From Membranipora membranacea (lineage: Eukaryota; Bryozoa; Gymnolaemata; Cheilostomatida; Membraniporidae), in assembly GCA_914767715.1 (NCBI GenBank), contig OU612070.1:12293501-12357500 (forward strand): a DNA stretch of 64,000 bases. Direction: 5' to 3'. The first letter of the stretch is position 1. Each line of letters opens with the position of its first letter. The notes below the pieces were generated by a model. That model had not been told where the DNA came from. It did no database searches and saw only the letters and a program-made list of their open reading frames with translations. Shown one piece after another: positions 13,901 through 25,900 of this stretch. The position numbers and the translations under genes were made by a program.

Positions 13901-16900
13901 AAACAAGCAGAGCAATATTGTAGTGACAGCTTCCTGCCTGGATGTCGCATTCATATCAACAAGTGATCTTATCATGTCGTTGAAAATGTAAATTCCGAGA
14001 GTACTTAAACTTAAGAATATTCTGTTTATTGTCACACATCATATCAGCATGATATACGACCTACGATCTACGACCTACGATCTACGACCTATACGTGATC
14101 ATCAACTGATACCAAGTGAAACTTGTTGTTCATGGAAACTTGGCACGACTTGTTGTTGATTTGAACTATTCATCTCTTGCTGTCTGGTTACATTATTTCT
14201 TTTATGAAACTCTATTTTATAACTTGTATCTCTTATCAAGCCTGGCTACCATATGGGAAGATCTGTCTCAAATAGCCTGGCCTGGAATTTCCACTTATAT
14301 TATACATTAATTTTATTTTCCCAAATAAACAAGTACACATGATTTTGTAATAACTGGCATCTGCTCGAACGCTGTTTTCGTGAGAAAGTGATCTTATCAT
14401 ATCGTCGATATAATAGAATACCAGTAACAGGAACTGAGTTTGAGCATTTGAACTTAGTCTGTTGTATTTTCTTTAGCATAGTCAATAGTGTTGTATAGCC
14501 TATTGTATGTTTATACTATATTATAGTTCAATTCCAAAATTTCTTTGGCAAATATCAAATGATACAAGAAAACAACAACTCATTGATACAAATGTGTAAC
14601 TATAAGTGTAAGTATCGAGGCCGAATTTCCTCCTATAGAGTTCTTGCCCTGCCCATGCTGCTCTCAAGCAACTTACTGTACTTACTAAAATGTTTATTTC
14701 TTACTTATTGGGGGTTAACCAGAAAATGGCGTATAAGTCGCCCCCTCCTATAGGGGAACCCCCAGCTATCTTGTTAATCATTGAGGTAAGAAAAAATAAT
14801 ATATTATGTCATAAATATAAAAATATAACTTATTTATATATTTATTCTCGTATAAAAAATAGTTACGTAGCGAAACTTAAACTAATACATGAATTTAATT
14901 GGAAAGGAGACTTCTTTTATCATCATAGATATAAAATCTATAAACGTATCAATAAAAATATCTCTAAAAATTTAATAAAAGTGTTGAAGAAAAAGTATAA
15001 ATTTTTTTATATGTGAGGTCTATTATGACTAATATAAGCAAAATGTCTTTGAATTATTTATTGTTGCCTACATTTCATTACAATTCACTTACAAATCTGG
15101 TCCCTTAAAGTGAGGTTTTACAGTGTGAGCCAAACAACCAGACATAACTGGTAATTCTTTGCTGATTGATAAAATGTTCTCTCATTTTTCCAAGCCTATG
15201 ATTTTATAATCTCAATCGATCCACGAAAGGAATTGGCAAGACGAAAATTATGTATTTTAGATCATATCCTTGCTAAAAATACAAATCCACATGTATAGTT
15301 TTATTTTCAAAAAAAGCGTACCAATAATTTTGAGAACAGTTCCTTAGGGATGAGCACAACTATGCGTTATTACAAGAAAATGTACAAAGACAAAATTTTC
15401 ATACCTCATTAGGTAACCTTTCACTTCCTTTTCAATGAATGCCCCAAGCAGCATTTCTATCTCAAATGATAACTAGCTTATTCTTGGAACTCTATCTTAG
15501 ATGAAAATGAACAGCAAATTTTTCTGTGCCTTGACCCTTCTGTTGACTATTTAAAAGAGGTTAAAAAAATTAATTTTAAAAGAAGTCACTTGACAGATAG
15601 CCCGCTGAGACCCATTCATCATAACAAGTATATCGCAGCATTTTTTTTTGTTATCCATTACCTCTAAACTCTATTCAGCTACTATATTATAAAATTTGAT
15701 AGCATTGGGGGGGGGGGGGGGTAGTCTCACATCAAACATTAGCATATCACTAAGAAACAACAGAAAGAAGCTTCAAGCATTTATTTTATGGATTGGCCTC
15801 CTTTGAACATTGCTGGAGTAAGGTTGAGGTGGAAGATTTTCTTCATGGGAAAATGTCTGATTTGTGAAAATGGCACAGTCGTCCACGCTGCAACACACTG
15901 TAAAAATTTGACTTTAAAACTATTCATAAAATCTTCTTTTCTCTCATCGATTATATGCTTGATCTAACTCTAGGCTTCAAGGCATTCTTTGAACTAATTT
16001 TATTTTGCGAATTGCGAGATATCATTTTCTCATCCTTATGTCTATTGCTTATTGCACATTACGTTAAATTATTTATGACTTAATTCTGTAAATTTTGAAC
16101 AATTTTTCAACAAATTATGACAAAATTTAAACGAAAAAATTGGCTATATTAATTAAGGGATATCATGTGTAAAAAAGGCATATTAATCATGATTTAGAAT
16201 TTGATCGACATGATCACCAACCTATGTCATGTGAAACGTGCTGCACATGCCAACATGTAACAAGTTGTTGTTGGCTTGAAAAGTTCTGGATTTGCCTTGA
16301 TGGGTTCCTCGGATCCTGGGTTCACTGGATGGCATCTGTCAAAATGAAGGCCAGATTTTCCGGCTTGCAAATGCTTAACTGACTCAGCGCGTTGATTTCC
16401 ATCTTCAATGTACGCTTACATACGCAAACATAATAACCACATTTGTTATTGAAATTTAGTTCTATATTTTTCCTCTAATCGTGCCTAGGCTACAATATAG
16501 CATGATCTCCATGCGTTGATTTCCATTTTCAATGTATGCCTGGCTGAAATTGAATTCTATATTCTGTTTCTTTATGTGCCTAGCTAGGAGACCATGTGCT
16601 GGGATTTTCCACAAATAAGAAACTTGATTCTAGTTTGTAATAAATACTACCTGTCTGGACGTTGAACTCATGGCACAAATAATCTTTTCATACTGTTGGT
16701 TATAAAATGCCTATAGCAGCTACACTGGCAGATTGTCAGGGTATAGTATTCAGCTCTGTAGTATTCTATAGAATTCAGCTCACAAATAAAAAAAATCAAT
16801 AATAAATTATGAAATTTAATTTCAACCAAGAGAGGGGAGCATACACAGTCTATAGTGTGGTATAGTCTATGGTATGTTTATAGTGTAGATTAGTATCTAG

Positions 16901-19900
16901 TATAAAGTGTAGACTAGAAAGTATATGTATAGTCTTGCCACACTGACCACTATATGTGTACATTTTGATATCCATATTTTATCTACTAACTAGAACTGAT
17001 AAGATCAGAGACCACCGAAAAGGAGCAAAACTATTCGGCTCAGTTGGAAAGATCATAGCTTAGTTCACTCATGGCTCACTGGTCAGAGTGAACAAATATA
17101 CGATTTATTTGTCTGTATTCGGAGTTGCTCCCCTGTCCATTGGAGGAAAAACAACTCCGAATTTAGGCAAATGGATCAATATTGATCTAGAGCATGGGTA
17201 GGCAATCTTTTTCTAAAAAAATTCCACATTTTACACAGGCTCAACACAATTAGGCGCAACATATCTTTCAGGTAAAAAATCGGAACCGGAGTAACAACTA
17301 TGTACAAACTAAAACAGATTTATTTGTAAAAGCCGTGGTATGTTGCAAGGAACTTCAGCCCAACAGAAATACTAATTTAAAAAATCTTGTGAAGTTTTGC
17401 ATGTGTATGGAAAAGGGCAGGGTGGGTGTGGGAGGGGTGCTGGCACCCCTCCGCAACGGGGAAGTTTTTTTGCGAATGCCTGTAAAATTAGATGCAATCT
17501 GGAACATTTCAGCGATAAAGCAGGAGCATTTGTAACATGAAAACTTGTTGATACTCATCTGCATTTCTTGTTCAAGGTGACAGATTTGCTAAAAAAACAA
17601 ATTACTATGATATTAACCAAATATTTTATTCGAATTTCCAAAGGTCACCATTCTGGGTTATTTTGAAAATAAAGCACTTGAAAAAGGAGTTAACACCAAT
17701 ACAGTTAAGATGATTATGTCTAGAAACGGCTTTGGAAGCTACATGCTTAATGCTGAATGGCCACTATATTTTGAAATATATTGTGCCTACATACTTGAAT
17801 ATCAAGATTACAAATTGCGAGATGGGGATCGGAATTAATGTGTAATATATATCTTTTCAGGCATAAGGCCACAATCAGCCCACAAAATATTGTTCATTAG
17901 GCTGCTCTGGAAAATGGACCAGGTTGCCGACAGCTGATCTAGAGGTATGCAGGACTTTTACTTCCACCCAATAGGAATCAGTGGTGTAAAATTCTAAAAT
18001 CCGACAATATCTCACAAACACAACTATGTCTGAGAATTAAACCCACAGCTTTTTTTGCGGCCCATTAGGTAATTGTTACTGAGACATAATTCATCTCATG
18101 TCATATATGCTGCCTGGTAAAAAAAGAACTGTGGCAAGCTTTTAACGAATAGGAATATCTATTATTGGTGTTAAACGTCACAAATACAACGACACAACAA
18201 ATTATACAGGCGATTTGGTCTAGATAAAAAGTTAACATAATAAGGAGATTGCAATTGCTGCTATCTGAACTTATGACAGGCCGTACATGGGCAGCTACTA
18301 TAAGAGAACTGAATAATAGTATAATCTGTGACAAGTTTGCATGAATGAATGAAAATAATTAAGAAATCATAGCAATAGCTGCTGTTATTTAAACTCACAT
18401 GGGAGAAGTGTAAAGCAGATTACATGACAATTATTTTATAAGATAACTCCTAGGAGCACAGAGTTAAACAATGGGTATATCCAGGGCCGTATATTCTAAA
18501 AAATTTCACTCACTGACTTTTTAGAGATGAGCGTAATGATCGGGCGCAGCCTGATCCACAAGCCGTAGGCGTGGCTGGGAGGGGCGCTTTGGCGGTATTT
18601 GGATGTATTTCAATAGCTCACTGAGCTGTTGGGTACTTGCAGAAAACAACTCAATAGCAGTAGAAGATTACGGTAAAAATGCTCCAGTTATAAAGCACCC
18701 ATTTGGAAAAAAATCTGACCATGTTGGGACTTGAACCCACAACATTCTTAATAAACAGTGAACAAAAGAAAGACGCTCTACACACTGAGCTATTCAGCCT
18801 GGCTATGTAAACTGTGCTTTGATATGCCCAGGTGCTTTAGTGATTAGCCTTTGAACCTTGGAAATTTCTATCAAAGCAGATGGCTTTGAACCATTGATAC
18901 TACTATTAAAGCAGATTTTAAACGCATTGACCAGGCACTAAGGCTTAAATGATTTGCTCAGGTATGACTGTTCTTTTAGATATTAGCCTTTGAACCATAG
19001 AAATTTCTATTTGAGCAAATTTTAACCATCAACATTTCTATTGAAGCAGATTTTACACATTTTGCCCAGGCACTTAGGCTTTATTAAGTTGCACTGATGA
19101 TTGAGGATTGCACATAGACAAAACATTTTTATGCAACCTCATAGACATTGACAGAACTATGTCTATGGGATTGAATAAAAATGGCTAGAAAAAGCCAAAA
19201 AACCTGTGCTGGCTGTTGCAAGTTTTCTATGTCATAGCATCACCTGCTGTTTTTCATACTACTCCCAAAGAGAAGATCAGGTATGAATCTAGTTATCTTG
19301 ACAATATTTGAGGATGGATAGGCAAAACTGTAGGTGTTTATTGTGTGCAAAAATAGGGCTCAGCTGCCACATAAGTTGTCAGAAGTCCCCTATGAGAGTT
19401 GCTTCATGGGCATTACCTTAATACCACCTCCAAACCTATCGGTTTTTCGGTGGGATTATCCATGTATTTAGTCACTTCAAAACATTCGCAACCACCGACA
19501 CGGGTGCGTAATAAGTTGCTTCGAAACTTTTGCGGCAATAGACAGGAGTGTGTGAGAGTAGATAGTTTTTTTATATTTGTGGTTGGATTTAGACTATTTT
19601 CAACAATTGTGCAGAGGGATGGCAAAAAATCCAGTCTTTTATCCATAGAAAGGAATATTTCTACTAAATGTCCATGTTTATTTTATGTGTCATTTTAAAT
19701 GTTTATGTTAGGAATTTCATAATGCATTGGAAAAATCGTTGTAAATCTAAATTTTCTTGCCATTTGTCAGAATGATTTAGTCTGCTTTGGTATTTGTCAT
19801 ATGAGTACGTAGGGAGGGAGAATGTAGGGACAGTTTAAACACCTCTGTTCAAATTTATGTCATTAGAGGTTGCAATTTCTTTACGGGACAACATCAACTT

Positions 19901-22900
19901 GTGGTCCCCGGAAAACAATGAGTTTTTCGTTCAGTATTACTCAACAACATATCATATATGTGTCCAGTATGATACAATATATGATATAAGAGATTGTCTT
20001 TTCCATCATTGTGAGTGTGCAACATCTGTTCACTTTACTTTGGCATATGTGAAGACACCTACACATCACAGGAGAGACAACGACAAAATTTTGTTACCAC
20101 TATATTATCTGTAAGCTCTCCAGATGAGTCAGTGTAGTTTCTAACAGCAGCTAGTGTGTTTACATGATGCTGTGGAATTATAAGCTGATCTACTTTGCAC
20201 TCAATTAAACACATAATAAATAAGATTTATGCCAATAAAGTATAGAGAATTATATATTTATAACATGTATATAACCATAAATATATAACCGAATCGCCTC
20301 TCGACCATATATATAACAACATATACATCATACCATTTTCGCCTACTACTTATTTTGGCAGTGCAAACTTGAACTTGAAATAAAAGCTGGTCAGGAAGAC
20401 CCTCCTTATGATGCCTTGAACAACTGGAAAAGGGCACTTCTTCATTCATATTAGTATAGTGTGAAGCTTTTCTGATATATGAAATTCTTTTTTTCCTTGA
20501 AGTAGCCCAGAAAACAAAAGGTAACTGTCAAAATCGAACATAATAATATTTTAGGAGCAAATTCTGGTCCAAGATTATTATAATTTATTGATAATAATTA
20601 TTTTCATAAAATTAGGAAATTTTGCAAAGTGGGAAAAATAACATAACACAACAAGAAATCTGATTTCAAATATTTTTAGTGGTGATGTTCAGTTAAAATT
20701 GTCTTTCCTTGAATGACCTTTTGAGACTTTGCTATCTCCATTGGTGATCAATCGACCTTGATTAAACCTCTCCTCTTTTTCAAAAAATTTAAAAAACTGA
20801 TTTCATATTGCTCTTGTTCAGTTTTCTTTTATTGCCTTTCTGTGGAATGCTAGGATTGTACTCATTCATGCATATTTAAACATTTATTTTTTAGTTTATT
20901 TTATTTTTATTTTACTAAAAACTTTAAGCTTACATAAAAAAATTTGTCATGGTATGATTAAAATTTTATATTTTTCTTTTTCAGGTCAGCTACTGTTTGA
21001 GCCCTGCCTGAAGCGAGTTGTGAGCTTAGAAGAAGTTTTACAAATCACTGAAAGTTTGAAACTAAGACCAAGAAATCTGCTGGTAAGGTTATATAAAAGA
21101 GCTGTTTTATATGTATAAGGTTATGACAGTCATGACTCAATTTCCTGACTACCAGCTGACCCTGTACATTTTCTCATTTATCTTGATACTGATTCGACTC
21201 ATATTGTTTCTTCATCTACCTACCCCTCACCCCCCCCCCCCCTCAAAGTTATTGGGAAAATATAAGAAAAGTAAATAAACGATTGCTTGAGCCTTGGCAT
21301 GGTATAGCTGTGTTGCTTAGAGAATTTTTATCCTGAAACATATAAATTACTGTGCTAGTATTCTGTTCATGGAAAGCCCCACACGATTCACAGCTGATTT
21401 TATTGTGGTGTATAAAATGTCATATTTAGACACAAGAGAACTTCCTATGTTAGATATGTGTGATAATAATAACAAATATTTTAAAAACAATGGAAATCAT
21501 GGTTGGAGCGTTTGATTAGAACATGACAAATAATACCGTTGTAACAATAGTTTACACTTTTGATAACTCATGTTCTTATAATTTAGGATATGTTGCTGGG
21601 ATATTACTTGAGCTCTAACTGTCCCCCAGACGGTAATCTTCCTGTACTGCAGTCAATCATAGCAACCTTACATGAACTAGACGATAAATCACCCCCTGAG
21701 ACTGAGCTACCATCCACCCCTGAAGCAGAGGGGAACCTCTCTGCTGTATCCACTCCTGCTACCTCTCCTGTACTCCAATTCCAGCAAGATAAAGCTCCAG
21801 TTCCCGTCCCACAGACGTGTGAATCACCATGGTGGGAGTACATTAATGATAAGTGCGAGACTTCTTCATGTCTAAGAGGCTACCTGCATGTTGCTTTAGC
21901 CTCCAGAAGTATATGTTTGAAGCAAATCCTGTCTCCATCCATAGAGGTTTGTCGATGCATATCATTTTCTATGGATGACTTAATATCTTTGTTGTATGAC
22001 ATTATTTGACACTGGAAAAAAGGGGGCTGTTTTTGTATTTTGTAAGTAAGGCCCTTATGTAAACAAATTATGTTCTCTCAGGTAAAAGACCAGTTCGAAG
22101 AAGATTTCTCTAAGCCACTACCAATTCAAAAAGATCACTCTAAGGATGATGAAGCGGAACAGGAGACAGATCAGGTGACTGCTGAGAAAGTGACAGCCAG
22201 TGAAGACTGGGAACACATGAGTGTCGAGGTGGCCATGTGGAATCTGTCCCTGAAACACCTGGAAGATATAGTCGCTTTGAACACTCTGCTTCAATTTTCC
22301 TGCAAAGACGGCGGAGGAAACATGACTAAGACCATGTCCTCACAGATAGTTACTGTCAGAGAGGTCAAGATTGGTAATAAAGGTACGCCTTCTTTGGTGT
22401 CTAAAATTCTAACTTGTTTAAACTTCAAATTTCTTCAAAAGTTTGGTGCATTTGAATGGAAAAAAAATATATATAAAGTACAACTTTGATTTTGAGAACT
22501 AAACAGAAACAAAATAGGAAGAATAGCAATATAGACAATTTTCACAAGCTTTAGGGAGAGGGGGAGGGCTGTAGCTTTTAACATTATGGTTATATCTTCT
22601 AAGGACTAGATAAGCCTGATAAGAGTTTTCTTTTTATTAATCAAAATGAGTGGGTTTGAAGGATATTTTATGTCTATAATAGCTGGGAAAGTTTACCAAA
22701 TACGCCCTACACAGCTTCATGCTTGCTTGAAAAGTGAGAACATACAAAAAGTATTCTATGTCCTTATCAATATATCGCCTATTAATAACTGAATTTCTTC
22801 ACACCTATGATAACAGTCATTTAGATTTTATCATCTCGCCTACTTGAAAATGAATAATCTGCTTAATGTGTCTAAAACAACAAGCTGTTAACGGAAAATC

Positions 22901-25900
22901 AACCCTCCTAATTCATACAATGATGTTGTACCAGTTAGCGGCATTTTTTTGTCGCTCACTAGGAATTGTCTCATTTTGTTGTATATATCTTAGAGTTCAA
23001 TAGGCAAATTCGCGACCTGTTCCACTGTAATAAAATTGATTATTAATAATCAGTGTTAAATTTTACACTAACAAATTTAAGAACAGTGGTAAGAGTTGAA
23101 GGAGTTTGGTTTGATTTCAGGTTTAATCGGTGAGTTAGTGGGTAGATGGTGTGTACAGAACAAGCTTGATCCGGCAGATCTAAAGAGATACGAGAACACT
23201 GCCAACGAAGGCTCTCATTCAGGTACAATGGATTTGAAATTAAACAAAAATTAAATTCGATTTCAATTATTAACAAATCTTGGCTTACAGCATAGACTTT
23301 ATAATCACATTATAATTATTAAAACTATTAGTTTTACAGTATATATAGTATTATATGTTTGTGGTTCCGCCTTATCAAAAAGATCCAATTGAAAATTATG
23401 TGATGTGATTGTTCGGTATGTAGGTAGATATCTACTTGATGGGACAATCGACCAAATGAGGCGAAGCAATTCGATGTGTAAATGCCCTCCTAGTGGTTTA
23501 TGTTTGTTGACTTCAATATGATGTCACAAAGAGGGGAGGGGGGAAGTTTCAATGACCTGTAGAATTTAATGAATTATGTCTGGGTTCTAGTGGATACTGG
23601 TTCCTCTATTGTAGATGACCTGGATGCGTACGGGTTACTACAGCAGGCTTTCCCACTTAGCCTGAGTTCTGATATTGCATATGCAAATGCTTGCTGGGAA
23701 TACGCCTCTCACTGGAACAAAGATGTAGAGAACTTGGGCAGACTAAGGACTAGTTTGTTGTACGCAAGGCATGTCGAAAATGGCTGCCTGCGTCACGGTA
23801 AGATATGAAAGAAAGATCAGAAATTTTTTTTTAACTTAATTGGCATAACTTTCATTTGATGAGAATGTTTTACAAAATTAGCCTTCCGAGAAAAAAGAAA
23901 AAAAAAGTGAAAAAAAACTTTCAATCAAGATGACAAAAAAGATAATCAGAAAAATTAAGTTGGAATGATTTATAATTGATTATTGAACGTAATAGACATT
24001 ATTTTTTGCAAACATTGACAACTGGTCGTAGTGAAATTAACGTGTATAGAAATGATCAGTTTCCAAGTCTATTAATACCACTGAAATGCGTACAACAGTA
24101 AATTAATTTCTGTTGCCATGTGTATAAAATGTTGCCAATGTTTATGAAGCTGCTGCGCCTGGACACGTTTGACTGTACTCATCCCAAACAACACTTCAGA
24201 TCAATGAGTGGATGTTAATATAGATGTCCTGTTAGCATGCTTTTAGATGCGTCTATACTCAGTGTTACTAACACTGTCTGTCAAAGTGCTGAAAACAATA
24301 AATTGATGGAATATTTCAGCTCAAATTCACTTGAAGAACAAAATACAAATGTAGTTATGTAGATTGATACGGCAATTTTGATCTATAAAAAATAACAACT
24401 TTGCTATCCCATTAATATGATTAATTTAATTTGTACTTGTCACAAACATCAAACTTTTTCCCATGTAAATTGTGAAGCGTCTTTTTTTTCTAACTAAGCT
24501 GCTGTCTGCTTATTTAATTCACAGGGCTGTGCATAATGATATGGAGAATATATTTATTCAAGCGAGTATCTAGTCTAGTCACTCTTATGGAGAAGGTAGG
24601 AAAGGCACCTAAGGACCGACTCTGTAAGAAAGAGATCGATATGGACACAGCTACAGCTACTGAGTTCATGAATATCGTCTGTGATTATATGGAGATTTTC
24701 ATGCAGGTATTGTTAGAAGCCTCCATATTTGATTATTTTGATCATATGGGTGCCGTCCCTACCCAAAATGAATATCGTTAATTTTCAATTTTGTTTCGCT
24801 AATTTATGATTTTTATATTTGAAATTCGGTTTCCCTCAATGATAGTATATTCGGCATGAAATAAGTCAGAATTAAGGAAATCCGGCACCCATCGAATTCA
24901 GAGACCCCAGAAAATTTTGACAAGTTTAACATTTAGTGGAGGTGAATCTGTTAGACAAGTTGAAATAGTCAGCCAGATACATGACCTTATTGATTAAATG
25001 TTGCCTTGATTTTTCAAGTTTTTACCTGGAGTGTTTATTTATTTGGACAATCAACACAACAGGAATATTTGGGTTTGACATTGCACTGTATTTAGGACAG
25101 AATGCTCTCTGAATCAAACAAAAGTCCGGTTTGGTATTTTCATCGTAGGAGAAAATTAACAAGATTGTCCCAGATTAGGGCTCCATTTGAGTTCTAAAAT
25201 ACAATGACATTTCGGCCATTTCAACCTTTTATTATCAGATCATTATGTCATGGTTTTCTTCTCATGTTAAAAGGAGAAACAACTACCCTATAAATTGGCG
25301 ATTATCATTAGATCTCCCTCATATCATATCGACCTGCATGTCTGGAAACATACGATATCCAATACAAAAGAAACCTCTCTTTACTTTTTTGACTTTGGTT
25401 TAGGGATCAACAATCAGTTACCTTGAACTATAAGTTTTTTTATCTGAATCAGATAATTGAATGTTCGACAAAAGTACACAAAGACCGACAGAGGTATCAT
25501 GTATTTAATTTGCTTTTGTTTGCTACTTTAATCATAGACATGTATATCCCTTGACTCATACAGGCAAACTGTGACTTTGGAGAAGCAGAGTTATACAAAC
25601 AGGAGTGTAGCTGGGCAGAGGAAATGACCGGACACTCCTTAGTGGAAATGGCTTCACAACAGAAAGAAACAAACTATAGATTACTGAAACACCACAACCA
25701 CATGTTTATCGTTGTCACTGCTGTGCTCACATTTAGCATCAAGTCTGTCAAAATCATGACACTCTTTGATAACAATGTAAGTCAATATTGTAAATTCGCC
25801 ATCACTTTTTTCTGATGATTTTGTATCTCCACTTGTTCTGTAAGTTGGTTTCTGCAATCTAAAAGATTTGACAAGGTTGATTTTTGAAAAATCAAATGTC

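Larger units (their letters stand above)
10211..20984. other. 10.8-kb RAB3GAP2 intron with repeat insertions
   Basis: Residue 728 is split between exon 16 and exon 17. The flanking protein segments align without a gap to vertebrate RAB3GAP2, so no exon is missing. The intron is far longer than its siblings (mostly 0.2-1.5 kb) and holds a hAT-like MITE, a 219-bp direct duplication, a very AT-rich patch, a poly-G run, a foldback element and a tRNA-like repeat, described separately. No convincing nested gene was found. Confidence 0.75.
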
